NCBI GenBank assembly: GCA_030770425.1
Contig: JASJFT010000084.1
Location: forward strand, 120,427 to 184,426
Direction: 5' to 3'
Origin: Darksidea phi
Lineage: Eukaryota > Ascomycota > Dothideomycetes > Pleosporales > Lentitheciaceae
DNA: 64,000 nt
The notes beneath the pieces are model-generated. The model ran no database searches, was not told the DNA's origin, and saw only the letters and a list, made by a program, of their open reading frames with translations. Shown piece by piece: positions 24,217-35,199 of this stretch (position 1 is its first letter; each line of letters opens with the position of its first letter). Made by a program: the position numbers and the translations under genes.

Positions 24217-26003
24217 ATGGCTATTAATGTCGCGCCGACCGTTGTACCACCAGAAAACTCAGGAAAGGAGCGACATCTGAAGAATGCAACATATGAAAAG
24301 CACGAGGAGAGCCCGGCTCTCATGACAGACATTCCTCCAGAAACGGACACGCCATGGCAACGAGAACCTAGTAACCCGATGCGTTGGTCTAGTCCTCGTA
24401 AATGGACGATTATTCTACTCATAGCAGTGGCAAACTTTTTTGCGTATGTCGTAGACGTCCCGTAGCCCTTTGTTCCCGTTCTCATTGTCATGAATATTCG
24501 CATATGAGCTTACTGGTATTCTCAAATTTCAGGCAGATGGCCTACACAGCTTTCCAACCAGCTTTGCCAACAATCATGGATGATCTGAATGTCAAATCCA
24601 ATCGTGGCTCTCTGTCAACTCTCACTATATCGATAAATATACTGGGATACGTCTTCGGACCGATGTTCATTGCTCCTGTGTCCGAACATGTAGGCCGGAG
24701 AACCGTATTGATTATTTCAATTCCAATCCTGTTAATCTCGATAGTTGGGCCAGGGGCTTCCGTCAATATCGCCATGTTCCTGGTTTTTCGAGCCATAGGA
24801 GGCTTCCCTACAACATCTCTGAACTTGATCAGTTATGCAATTGTCGCCGACCTTTTGCCGGTGGAGAGAAGAGGGCTTGGTATGAGCATCGTTTTGGCTG
24901 GGCCCAGCATTGTCAGTCACCCCAATATTTCTATGCCTGCTTCGCCAGATAAATAATCTGACCATTTCTTCCAGGGCCCAACCTTGGGCAAGTAAAATGT
25001 AAATCTTATCAATGTAAGAGATACTAATATAAGATAGGGCCCCTGACCGGTGGATACATTGCGCAGCATATCGGGTGGAGATGGATATTTTGGATATACA
25101 CAATGGCTGTGAGTTCTGGGAGAGTATACAGTTATCTTGTTTCTCACAAAGTGTCAGACAGGTATTTGCGGGATCCTGATGATTCTCGTATACAAGGAGA
25201 CTTATAATCCTGTCCTTGAGCGTCGATATCACGCCGCGCGGCTGAACGAGCAAAACTACAACCCTCCCCTTCGTACAGAGTCCGAACAATCGCCATCCAG
25301 TCTTCCATCTAATATTAAACCTCCCCCATCGCTTCGGCAAGCTTGTGTTCGGCCATTCAAGCTTATGCGTACGCCTGTCGTACTTTACGCTACATTCGTT
25401 TGCTCTATTGCGAACAGTTATCTAGTGTTTTCTCTAGCAACCTTGGGCACTTCATTTCAGGAGCGGTATGGGTTTTCCGAGTCGCAGAGTGGTCTTGCAT
25501 ACCTTGGCATGACCGTCGGCTTTACTATCAGCCAATTGACTGCTGGGTTACTCTCGGACGGCTACATCCGGAAAAAAACGCGCAATGGAGAACTCATGAC
25601 CAAGCCAGAACAACGTCTCCCGATTCTCATGATAGGTGCCGTCATGCTGCCAGCTGGTTTCATCGTCTATGGCTGGGGCCTTCAGTATCGAGTCCAGTGG
25701 ATGGTTCCCATCATTGGAAGTGCACTAATCTCGTTGGGGGTTATGTACAACTTCATGCCCGTACAGATGTACGTGGTTGACAGCTTTACCGTATATTCTG
25801 TCAGCGCCACTGGAGCTGTAGGAATCATTCGTTCAATCATCACGACTGTCTTTCCGCTTGCTGGAGATCCTTTGTATGCCAGCTTGGATTACGGCTGGGG
25901 AAACACCTTGCTGGCCTTTATTGCGCTGACCAGCTTGCCGATGGCAATGATATTTTGCAAGTATGGAGAGAGATGGAGGCTAAAATACCCACCAAAGCTC
26001 TAG
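24217..26003 (+). CDS. MFS transporter, DHA1 (drug:H+ antiporter 1) type
   Basis: Five exons, 24217-24443, 24533-24911, 24975-24987, 25038-25108 and 25158-26003, give 511 residues. The third exon is only 13 nt and is followed by a 50-bp intron with a GC donor (GCAAGT), an exact TACTAAT branch site and a TAG end. Skipping the microexon breaks the frame, while including it gives the conserved motif PSIGPTLGPLTGG of helices 4-5. The N-terminal 65 residues are hydrophilic, with NPMRWSSPRKW just before helix 1. Motif A of the family appears as SEHVGRRT between helices 2 and 3 and the ETYNPVL end of helix 6 is present. A charged central loop separates two sets of six helices. DHA1 members export drugs, toxins or polyamines at the plasma membrane; the substrate here is unknown. 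Confidence 0.88.
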
Positions 26004-26329
26004 ATACTGTCAGAAAATCGATAACATTTCACGCATTTGGAGAGTGATATGCCAAGGACCCACAGCCCGAATGTGGACTCACATAAGGAGCCAATGGATC
26101 TTCCAGAGTCAGCGGTAACCAAACTTAATGGGCTCGGTAACCGTGAGCAACAATTACGATAGACCAGAATCTATCGATTCTAGCCCTAGTAATCTAGCCC
26201 ATACATGCAGCCATAACGAACTATTCCGCGAGTGCCTATGCTACGCCTTTGAATCCATGATCGTTAAGGTGGAAAAGATCTATCCCGCCCCACGGTATTT
26301 CCGCCAGAGAGAATTTTAATACGCGTTTG

Positions 26330-26930
26330 CCCTACTATATACTCTAGTAGTTCGTAAGGCCAGATAGATGTATATTAAATTCTATAACTCTTTATAATAC
26401 CTCTTAATTTTAAAAGCTTTTACCTCTCTTATTTTTCCTCTAGTTAGCTTTTCTATACAGAAAGGAACTAGTATACTACGATAATTTCCGCTATATTAAC
26501 GTTAAGTAACTACTATAAAATACTAATAACTATTCTCTCTTCTCTTTCTTCTTATTATCTTCGAATAAGTAGCAGCCATCGCGTCGTCAAACTCGTGGAA
26601 TAACCTGAAAAGGTAATATAAAAAGGTATTTCGTACCGAATACCTTAAAACGTAAGAAAGTTATTAGTTATAGTTATTACCTATAATTATCTAAAGCTTA
26701 CGTTACGGTATAACTATAAGAGTAATAGCCCGAGCCTTATAAAAGAGGGCGAGCCGTATACCGCGGGTAACGGCTAGAGTCTTAGAGAGTGTATAGCGCG
26801 TACTATAGCGTAACGTTCTAAGCCTTATAGAGACGGCGTGGCGCGTACCATAATATTAAGCGGTAGCGATAGTAGTCTACTAGACTCGAGAGTAGCCAGA
26901 AACGTAGCCTGCTACCTGCTCAACGTCCTA
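26330..26930. other. AT-rich island, probable mutated repeat relic
   Basis: The base composition changes sharply to AT-rich with many TA-containing words and stops in every frame, then returns to normal at about 26940. This is the look of RIP-mutated repeats in ascomycetes. I could not identify a transposase or inverted ends. Confidence 0.5.
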
Positions 26931-27106
26931 TAAACTTCTTCATCAGCGGAGCGTTACATTCCATCCTCCCTCCTCCATCCTCTATCCTTCATAGTCTCAT
27001 CAATTGCTCTACCCATCCACGCAGCTAGCTGTTCAACCTGCGACGTCACCTCCATCTCACGACCGAGCCATTTTGAAACTCGTCCGCCGCATCGATCCAT
27101 AGCGCT

Positions 27107-27376
27107 ATGACTTCCATCGCAGCTACGCAACCGGAGGGCGGCGTCGCCACAGGCACGTTAGTGCATCGCTGCCTCTACCCCCCGTTTACAGGGGAAGCAC
27201 TTGAGTACACCAAAAGCGCGTCTAGTGATCTCGATTACCTTATCCTTACTGATCCCAAGAAGTGGGATAACTGCGCACGCCAGCTTAAGGTCGGGAAACG
27301 GGGAGGGTATGAGCGCTTCGACGACTGGAAAGGCGAGGTCATGCGCGCGTTCGAACTGGCACGCCTGAACTGTTGA
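27107..27376 (+). CDS. Hypothetical 89-residue protein
   Basis: A single small frame after a CT-rich leader (26960-27030) encodes a hydrophilic protein with YLILTDPKKWDNCARQLK and a helical C-terminus. There is no signal peptide or known domain. A 303-codon minus frame (27158-28069) overlaps its 3' part. Neither is certain; I favour this one because of its leader and amino-acid composition. Confidence 0.3.
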   Translation: MTSIAATQPEGGVATGTLVHRCLYPPFTGEALEYTKSASSDLDYLILTDPKKWDNCARQLKVGKRGGYERFDDWKGEVMRAFELARLNC

Positions 27377-28399
27377 GCGAGTTGCCGGCGGAGAGCTGCC
27401 GGCGGCCGGACTATACACCACGGGCATGGCGTATTGCCCGTTACCTCTCAGGCCACAGGGAGAGGGCGGAAATTGATATATACTCGTCATTCCCAGCTCT
27501 TCCAACGATGCTTCGCCGTGCATGAGCACCCGGTCAACCTTACAGATCGTAACCCCATCATCTCGAACGGTCAGGTCGGCGAGCACTCGTGCCTGCGTGA
27601 CTGGGATTCCAACGAGGAGTGGCACACCCCAACCGAAATGTACTTTGTAGTTACTTTTGTATCGTATATTATTGTTTTTTAACACACAGGGGTATAAAGC
27701 TAAAATCCAAAAATTGCACAAACAGGTACAGCCCTCTACCCGAGTTACACAAAAGCGTTGACGTAGCATTCTACACAATTCGCGCGTTCGACAGCGTGAA
27801 CAGGCGCGGTGGCCCTTCAGACACACGATTGTCGCGTACTGCTCGAACGGCGGAACTGCCAAGCCCCGATCAGGACCAGCAGCCTTTTCTATACTTGGTT
27901 GATTAGTGAATGAGAGCACACAACAGAATGTCACACAAAAGAGTTTACACAACGGCCTAAGCCTTGTATCGTATATATATTTATTTTCTCCACAATTTTT
28001 CAGATTAAACACAAACACCTCAGGGTATACAGTCAATGTATAATGGGCCAGTTGGGAAAGCGAATTCAAACCTGACGCAGGTAATTCGCAAGTGGGTTGC
28101 TGAGGCTTCTCTCAATTGCGAAAGCAGCGAGGAAGCCACCACTGGTAAACGCCGTTGAAATATATGGTCGGAGCAACGGAGGTGTGAACGAAGACCGGCA
28201 ACGGTCAGTAGTTCGAGTTAGCCTCTCGGCTGGCTAACTTTTTGCACTTTTTTTCTTTTTTTTTTTGTTTTTTTTTACACTTGCGCATTTTAATAAGGCG
28301 TAGTGAAAGAACTAGTATAGTATTGGCTTTGTTGACGAGGGATACTCAACTTTACTATTACAATAATAAATATTATACTATATTTAGGTATACTTTCAA

Positions 28400-29107
28400 G
28401 GTGTGCCCCGACATCAGAGACCAGCTGGATCAGGAGCCATCCAACCCCGGCCAGCCGGTGACGCCCTGTCAAGGGGGCCAACACGGCCACCCGACGAAGT
28501 GACAGGACGGCGGTGGCAGCTGCCCGCTAGTCCCCAGCGTCAACGGGCCCAGCCAGAATGTCAACTGGCAAGACAGCCCGAGCGAGCCCGAATGCGAGGC
28601 CGAGGACCATTGTGGTGGCGAGGAGTGTCAGGGCTACTACTGCGACCCGAACCCCAAGGAGCCACACCCGCCCGACTACTACGACCCCAAGGATCCGATA
28701 ACCCGCACGGCCCGGCCAAGCCCGAGGACATTCCGAAGCCGATCGAGCCCAATGAGCCCGATAAGCCCGATGAACCAGACGAGCCGGAGCTGGGAGACAT
28801 AGACCTCAATAACCCCGAGTGTGTCAAGTGTGCTGACGACATAGGCGTGAGCCCATGTCCGCCGGGGTTACGCTCGTGTGTCATCAACGAGTGCCGGGAA
28901 AACTCGCACTGTACGGCCTGTAAGTACGACTGCGAGCTCCTCTTTTGGGGAGGTCCCCATCCCAGGGACCCTAACAGCCCCGAGTGTAAGGAATGTAGCG
29001 GCAACCTGGGTTCGAGCGACTGTACAGCCGAAGACGATCCGTGTCTGTTGGCACAGTGCTAGACGTGTTTTGCCTGCGGCTTTAACTGCGACGAGCTTTT
29101 CGAGTAG
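28400..29107 (+). pseudogene. Decayed C-terminal part of a secreted Cys-rich protein, probably a GH18 chitinase
   Basis: Three open pieces in two frames make up one cysteine-rich tail. The first reads from about 28400 to a TGA at 28500-28502 and continues in the same frame with GPSQNVNWQD, CGGEECQGYYCDPNP and PPDYYDPKDP. Near 28700 it shifts frame to a Pro/Glu/Lys linker and then a repeated unit starting PECVKCADD/PECKECSGN with eight regularly spaced cysteines. A TAG at 29060-29062 cuts the last unit, and the last codons end at 29107. In fungi this arrangement occurs behind subgroup-C (killer-toxin-like) chitinase domains; that family link is from memory of the pattern, not a search. The catalytic domain is absent, replaced upstream by AT-rich sequence. 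Confidence 0.5.
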
Positions 29108-29235
29108 AGAGCTGTAGTAGCTCCTTCGATTTTCTGTGCACTGTAATTGGATAATGCTCCCGAGCTCGGGCCTTGACTATATAGTCTTATTTTGATTAAG
29201 TATTGTTGACAGGATATTACCCTCCTACTTGAAAT

Positions 29236-29508
29236 ATGTATTGCGTGGAATATACGATGATTAAGGTCGTGGCAGGTAATAATGTGACTGTCAGACTACT
29301 CATCACGCCCATCCTTCATCCAGCCATTGTTTACTCGTATATATTATGTCTAGAGGCTTTCAAAAATTTGAGTGTTCCAATTGATCTGGACTTGGCTAAG
29401 ATGCCGTCGCAGCTGCTCTCGGAGCTGTGGACGCCCCCGGAAACTGCGAGTCAATTCTTTGTGAACATAGGCATAAGACTGTGCGAGAGCGAGAAAGATT
29501 ATCAATAG
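29236..29508 (+). CDS. Hypothetical 90-residue frame
   Basis: A single frame with a hydrophobic middle (LLITPILHPAIVYSYILCLEA) that could be one membrane segment. There is no family resemblance. It may be chance or a piece of a decayed gene. Confidence 0.2.
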   Translation: MYCVEYTMIKVVAGNNVTVRLLITPILHPAIVYSYILCLEAFKNLSVPIDLDLAKMPSQLLSELWTPPETASQFFVNIGIRLCESEKDYQ

Positions 29509-29627
29509 CTGAATCAATTACATAGTAATACACTTCGTGGGGCGTAGCTGCTTGCTCGACTCAACAAGAGATGCGTCTTCAAGAGATGCGTCTTGTAGAG
29601 ATGAAGGCCATATATCTGCCCTTTGGG

Positions 29628-30467
29628 TCAGCTCAGTTCATCAAGGCAATTTTCCGGAGACTCACAGTCTAAAACACTAGGGTCATCAACATGCGGGCAG
29701 GCCTCGAGCTCGAGGACTTTTGGGTCCTTCCTCATATAGTGATATATCCCCAGATAGCCAAAAATGGACAAGGGTACGCGAGGCCTCTCGTCACCAAGTA
29801 CAATATCCGGCTCTTTTCTGGGCGGATCATCCTCTGCCGGATCCCATCCACCGTATTGGCAGTGGTAATCAACGTGGGCCATGTAGTGGACGGGAAAGGC
29901 GACAATGCTGTACTTGACGTGCTCCAGGTTCGAAATGTCGACAATCACCATGCCATACTCTAGACAGTCGCCATAAAAGGGGATTGATAGCGGCTGAAGC
30001 TGCACGTCGCCAGTACGAGTGCTTTTGCTGCCCCGTAACAAGCCCGAGACAAGGCACGTACTGGTAAAGGGAAACTTCCTGGGAGCGTCATTTTGCGGTA
30101 GCTCGGGCTGCCAAATGGCCTTCCATTCATCGTTCCAATTACAAAATGGAGGCTGCGGCGAGTCAGGCAGCGCGGCCGGCCTTGCTTCCGTGTCCGCATC
30201 CTGGCGTTGGCGATACCAGTCTGTCGCCAGCGCCCGCTCTGCCTCAAGGGGGGCGCGGTTCGCGGATTCCGACAGGACCTTGAGCAGACTCAGGATGTCG
30301 CTGACGAGATTCTCGATGCGTGACTGAGGCGAGCGGCTGACATCATTGCCTTGGCGGTAGGCGACAGCGAGCGGACGGGTGCTTCCTCCATGGCCGACGT
30401 TGGCTACGACGTAGAAGAGGAAGGACCTCTGGATGTTTTTCTGGAGGGATTTGTATCCGGAGGGCAT
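29628..30467 (-). CDS. Hypothetical protein, 279 residues
   Basis: A single exon without signal peptide or membrane helices. The N-terminal third is helical and basic (SRIENLVSDILSLLKVLSESANR); the rest is rich in Trp, Tyr, His and Pro (PFCNWNDEWKAIWQPELP, YHCQYGGWDPAEDDPP, IFGYLGIYHYMRKDP), which suggests a folded domain. I do not recognise the family. The neighbouring NLR remnant is on the other strand about 290 bp away. An upstream exon is possible because the start lies directly after an open stretch. Confidence 0.55.
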   Translation of the reverse strand: MPSGYKSLQKNIQRSFLFYVVANVGHGGSTRPLAVAYRQGNDVSRSPQSRIENLVSDILSLLKVLSESANRAPLEAERALATDWYRQRQDADTEARPAALPDSPQPPFCNWNDEWKAIWQPELPQNDAPRKFPFTSTCLVSGLLRGSKSTRTGDVQLQPLSIPFYGDCLEYGMVIVDISNLEHVKYSIVAFPVHYMAHVDYHCQYGGWDPAEDDPPRKEPDIVLGDERPRVPLSIFGYLGIYHYMRKDPKVLELEACPHVDDPSVLDCESPENCLDELS

Positions 30468-30754
30468 TGCGAGAAAATTCGTAGTAGAAGAGACAAGATG
30501 TCGTCGGACGATGTGTTGGCATTGATCCAGTACTCCAGGGCGACCAGGTTGTCAGATGATTTTAAGTCGCCTGACCTTTTACTAGGCCTTTCTCAGCGTA
30601 GCGCAGGTCAGGTGACTCAAACTCATCTGAGAACCCGGTAGGGTTAAGGCGTCAGAGCTGTCCGCAGCCTAAATACTTTTCATAGTATTTGCGGTTGGCG
30701 ACGCGCTAAACTCGCATATAATCGGTGCGATTTCTCCACGTCGTTAACGCCGAG

Positions 30755-32155
30755 ACAGAAACTCGCAACTCGCCATCGAGAACGGCTACCGGACCGCGGG
30801 TGAATCTTCGGAAACGTGGGTGTTGTGGGTGCATGCCAGCAACGCGGCGCGCATCGAACAAGGCTACCGAGACATCGCAGACCAGGTCAGGCTGGCTGGC
30901 CGGAGTGACCCGCAAGCAGACGTGTTCTGGCTCGTTCATAACCGGCTCCGCAACGAGAAGAACGGCAAGTGGTTGCTAGTCCTTGACAATGCCGACAATG
31001 CTGCCGCGCTCACTCTGCCAGCAAGCAATGACCCGAAGGCAACGACGAGCATCGGAGATAGTGCTCGCCCACGGTTCCTCTCGTCGTATCTGGCCCAGAG
31101 CAAGAACGGCTCGGCGCTGATGACCAGCCGGACGAGGAGCGTGGCGTTGCAGCTGGTGGAGGGCGACATCCTATCCATCGAGTCCATGGACGACGCCAGC
31201 GGCTAGAGCTTCTGCAAAAGAAGCTGGGAGAGGAGGTGGACGGGAACCGCACTACCCAGCTAGCAAGGGCGCTCGAGTTCATGCCACGCCGCACACATCC
31301 GACAACGAGCACCTCGGTGCTCGGTACAGCAATACCTAGATGAGTTCCACAGGAGCGACAAGAAACGGACAGGCCTACTTGACTACAACTGAGGCCGCCT
31401 CCGGAGAGACGAAGCAAAGAACTCTATTCTTATAACGTGGCAAATCTCGTTCGACCATATACTCCAAGCAAGGCGGTCAGCAGTAGACCTGCTGTCATTA
31501 ATGAGCTTCTTTGACCGGTAGGGGATTCCTGAGGCGCTTCTTCGCAATCAAGATAGGATAGAGGACAGACACGGTAGTGTAGAAGCCATAAATGAAAACG
31601 GAGAAGACAGCGACAGCGACAATGGCGAATCAGAAGCAAGCGTTGACGACGGGTTTGAAGAGGACATTGTCACACTAAGGGACTACTCATTTATTGGGGT
31701 TGCCACCAATTCCAGCACGTTCGACATGCATGGGCTTGTACAGCTAGCCACGCGGAAGCGGTTGGAAGGGCAGGGCCAACTGGAAACATTGAAGTAGCAG
31801 TACATCAACAATCTTTGCGTAGCATTTCCAACAGGAGACTACAAGAACTGGGTCCAATGTCAGGTACTCTTTCCGCACGCCAAGTCGGCGCTGTTGCAGC
31901 CGCCTAAGTCTGAGGAATCTCTACAATAGTGGTATCTATTGTTATATAAGGTAGCGTGGTATACATGGTAGAAAGGAAATGTAGGTGATGCAGAGAAACT
32001 GTCAGTAAAGTTAATGAAGGTTAGGAAAAAGCGGCTTTGGAAAGAGCATACAGACACGTTAAGTAGTATAGTAATGGTAGGGCTAGCATCAAAGCTTGCA
32101 AGGCGGTAGAAGGAGGCCGAAGAGCTAGTAAGCAGTTCCTCTTTAACGTAAGACG
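30755..32155 (+). pseudogene. RIP-scarred NB-ARC/TPR NLR remnant
   Basis: The first frame (to a TAG at 31204-31206) is the middle of an NB-ARC domain: TWVLWVHASNAARIEQ, the Walker-B-like segment KWLLVLDNADNA and ALMTSRTRSVALQL. The P-loop part is missing upstream. The following region (LLQKKLGEEVDGN, LARALEFMP, CSVQQYLDEFHRSDKKR, ILITWQISFDHI) is in other frames and is followed, from about 31450, by MHGLVQLATRKRLEGQGQ and a tetratricopeptide-like end (GNVGDAEKLSVKLMKVRKK, KEAEEL). At least five TAG/TGA codons occur where Trp or Gln is expected, matching G-to-A or C-to-T change. Intact proteins of this type are STAND receptors with TPR ligand-binding ends. Confidence 0.75.
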
Positions 32156-32189
32156 TGTATTCATCCTCGCACAAATTGCGGCCCGTCAT

Positions 32190-32410
32190 TGCCCGGTATT
32201 TGCCCATGATCAGCTCGAGCGACCCACGATCCCTATTCAGCCACAGCTGGACGTTCTCCAGCGCTGGTAGCCGGTCATGCTTCTCCGCCGAAATCTGTGT
32301 CGATAATTGACCCGCGTCGAAACCCAGAGTAAGCCGCCGGTCAACATGAACGCATGAGGACCCAGTACCTTCTCCGCAAAGCCGACGTCGCGCAGAGCGA
32401 CACTCTTCTT
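32190..32410 (-). pseudogene. Unidentified decayed coding fragment
   Basis: On the minus strand one frame reads ISAEKHDRLPALENVQLWLN and continues with DRGSLELIMGKYRAMTG, good protein-like sequence without an ATG at its start. A second frame upstream (GFAEKVLGPHAFMLTGG) probably belongs to it with a one-base shift. It abuts the end of the plus-strand NLR remnant. I cannot name the family. Confidence 0.35.
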
Positions 32411-34150
32411 CTCGCGCTACGTTGTAATCTTGCTATTTTTTGTCTGCGCCGGCTTCGGTACGGATATTGTGTCAAGTGTAGGCGTACGTGAGAGGGGAAA
32501 TGCCAATTTCAGTCGGCCTCTGCGCGCGACCGCGACGGCGCCCTCGACCGGTGCCTCTTTACGCGCTTTCACCACGCGTCCCGCGCAGATGTATTCGGCT
32601 CGCTGCTTCCGCTCATTGTATCGCACAGCACGGTCGTAGCGTTGGGGGCGAAGATACCAATACCGCAGCTAACTGTGCAAAAGTCATCTCCGTGTTCTGC
32701 TTAGCTGACTGCGTGTTTGCAAACGCAATGCAGATCCAATTTCCCACCATCCCGCATGTATCGACAAGCAGCAAGTATGTCGGGGGAACCAGCGAAAGCT
32801 TACAACCAAGTCACTCGTCGAAAGTTTGGCCGCTTGAAGGCTAATAGCATGGATTGGTACGGATGCAGGAGCGGCTAGTTCAAGAGAACGAGGATATGTC
32901 GAATCTGTCACCGGTGGCGATCGACAAAGCTGCTCGCGTCCCTCGCCGAAAGCCATCGCCCACCGCCTTCGCCGCCGCCGTTCCCGATCACGACCTCAAC
33001 GTTCCACTCGCCGTCACGCTCGACGACCCGCCACGGCAAAAGAACGACTAGGCGGGTACCAGAACAAAAATAGCTGAAGAGTAGAATGCAGTAAGCTGGA
33101 GAAAGGGGACGAAGAGTGCGAAGACTCGGAACTAGGAGAGGGCAAGGACAAGAATGATCAGGACAACATCAGCGTTCAATTGCCCGCCGTCGACAGCGGC
33201 GGTCATTGACCCTTACTTCTCCGCAGGGTCTGCCCGTCGTGCATCGCCGGCTTCCCTTAGCCCGCAGGCCAACATCTATAGCCCGGTAGGCTCAGATCTC
33301 GCCAACAATCGCCCTTCAAGCCCACTGTCCTGGTCGTCCTTATCACCAATATGTGAACATCCGCAGTCTGGACGATCGCCTTGGATACACTCGATAGGCA
33401 ACTCATCGCGAAGAGTCCTTCATTATCTTCTTTGTCAGCTGCTGGACGACAGCACAGGTTTGGACCGCGGCTCTGTTGGCATATGTTTTCGGTAAAGGCT
33501 AAGGAAAGACGTCGTGAATAGAGTTTGCTCCCGCGCATGATCTAAAGGCTGAGGGGGGCGGAGAGCATCCGGTGGGAGCGCGTCTCCGAGCGAGCCCACA
33601 TGAACTGTTGCTGATGTGGGCGCGCTCATAGTAGCTGGTGTGGTATCCCTTAAATAGCTCTTGAAAGCTGCGCTAACTCGTCGCCCTATCCCTCCCGCAT
33701 AATGTCCTGAGTGCCTGGTTACCGCAGCCAGTGAGAGCCTCGGGCCTGTGTGCGACCTGTGGGATGCGATGTCGCCTGCGATTTCACACCCAACAATATC
33801 CTTTATCTAATCGCAAGTTCTGGTCCAAAGTTTTTTCTATTCTTATTTGCTTTGGCCAGCTTTAACCTTACAGCTCTTTCCAATGTTTCGCGCCCTCGCT
33901 TCACCAAGAGCTGGATGTCGCGATTCGATAAAAACTGCCTCCTAGGATGTACCACAGCCGAAAGCGAAAGCGTCGGCATGAACGCTCCTGCTAGGATTTC
34001 ACGTGCTACTACCGTTTAGCCCAGAACCCCCGTCTCCAATTGCTACACACATAGGTCTATATGCGAAAGCTACAACAAGCCACGCAAACGCCATCAGCAG
34101 CTGGAAGAGCAAATCTTGCAGGCTAACCGGGCAGCTGTCCCATTTCAGGG
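32411..34150. other. No supported gene
   Basis: There are only overlapping frames of up to 118 codons, with biased composition (Arg/Ser/Pro-rich). Nothing resembles a domain or a signal peptide. Confidence 0.5.
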
Positions 34151-34156
34151 TTGATA

Positions 34157-34999
34157 TCATCCTAGCTCGTGTGTTGGCTTCCATCTAGTGTTCTCTAAAG
34201 TAGTCCCGTCCATTTCTACTCGATATCGTGATTGCCCTGATTCTCTCGGCACCGGCTGCATAACTCCATCATGGATCTGGATACCATGTAGTTCCGATTG
34301 ATGAGGGCTATTCTCCCACTGGTGTACCGACGAGTAGGGACCGACAATCGGTAGAGGTCCCGGCGCCGTGGCGAGCTCGTGGAGCTGCAGTTGTGCAGTC
34401 AGCTTTGGTTCCACGGGAAGCGTTTGTTCTGGGACTGATGCGTGTGTCGGCATGATGCTAGATACAGCTACGCTCTGTCTGCGTCGTTGCAGGCAAAACC
34501 ATACGGCAGCCGCGCCCAACAGGAGCCCGACGCCGATTCCTACTGCAACACCGATTATGATCCTAGGAAGGTCATTTTTCTTTGTATTCGCCTCGTTCCC
34601 ACTAGTCATTGTTGGGCTTGAGGGAACTGTGAGCGATGTGCTAGTTGGTGATGTGCCAATGACTCTAGAGCTTGTCGATGATAGATGGCTGGGAATATCG
34701 TAACCAAACGTCGCACAAGTTCGAATGGCAGTCCCATAGATGTATTGAGTATCGGCGTCCGAGCATGATTGAAGAAGGCAAGCGTAGGACTCTCTTGTAT
34801 AATCTGGGGTCCGACATGTACAGAGAGGGTCGACGAGGCCGGAGGGGCAGTATTTATCGCAAATGGTAAAACAGGAGTTAGCGCAAAGGGGCCAACCGGA
34901 AACAGCAAGCTCCTCGGAGCAGCTAGTAGCAGCTGCTGAGTGGAACGGTAAGATGAAGAGAACTTGCGCGACATAGCGCAAAAATCGAAGTTTAGGCAT
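34157..34999 (-). CDS. CFEM-like cell-surface protein with one transmembrane helix
   Basis: A single exon, 280 residues from the ATG at 34997-34999; an ATG nine codons upstream (35026) is possible but weakens the signal peptide (KLRFLRYVAQVLFILP). Residues about 27-105 are a Cys-rich module with CANSCFTICDKYC, LCTC and CLLQSCSDADTQ blocks. The LCxC and CxxxxCS spacing is that of CFEM domains, here with ten cysteines instead of eight. A Ser/Thr-rich stalk follows, then a transmembrane helix (RIIIGVAVGIGVGLLLGAAA) and a basic RRR stop-transfer signal. The cytoplasmic tail of about 95 residues ends in a Thr/Glu-rich stretch. CFEM proteins bind haem or act in surface sensing and pathogenesis; which applies here is unknown. 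A TATA-like box is upstream. Confidence 0.78.
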   Translation of the reverse strand: MPKLRFLRYVAQVLFILPFHSAAATSCSEELAVSGWPLCANSCFTICDKYCPSGLVDPLCTCRTPDYTRESYACLLQSCSDADTQYIYGTAIRTCATFGYDIPSHLSSTSSRVIGTSPTSTSLTVPSSPTMTSGNEANTKKNDLPRIIIGVAVGIGVGLLLGAAAVWFCLQRRRQSVAVSSIMPTHASVPEQTLPVEPKLTAQLQLHELATAPGPLPIVGPYSSVHQWENSPHQSELHGIQIHDGVMQPVPRESGQSRYRVEMDGTTLENTRWKPTHELG

Positions 35000-35186
35000 A
35001 GTAGAGATGCAGCCTGGAAGATCCATATGTATCGGAGGTGACAGTCGCAGATATCCCAGAAACCGAATGCCACCCCCAAGAACAGTTCTCGCTAGTGCCG
35101 TAAGCCACCCAATACGCCATGACGCCCAACTCGCCTTTTCTCTTGGCTTCTACGAGAATCTCCTTTTCATTGGATGTTTTCCGGCC

Positions 35187-35194
35187 TATATATA
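35187..35194 (-). promoter_or_regulatory. TATA-like element for the CFEM-like gene
   Basis: TATATATA on the minus strand, about 190 bp before the chosen start. It is a sequence match only. Confidence 0.35.
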
Positions 35195-35199
35195 GCTTG

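Noticed and set aside
27158..28069. A 303-codon minus-strand open frame
   Set aside because: Its composition is irregular (many Cys and Leu without pattern), it has no signal peptide, domain or splice signals, and it overlaps the better plus-strand frame at 27107. It is probably a chance frame.
32430..33051. Several plus frames rich in Arg/Pro/Ser
   Set aside because: They overlap in different frames and show no motif, start context or splice partner.
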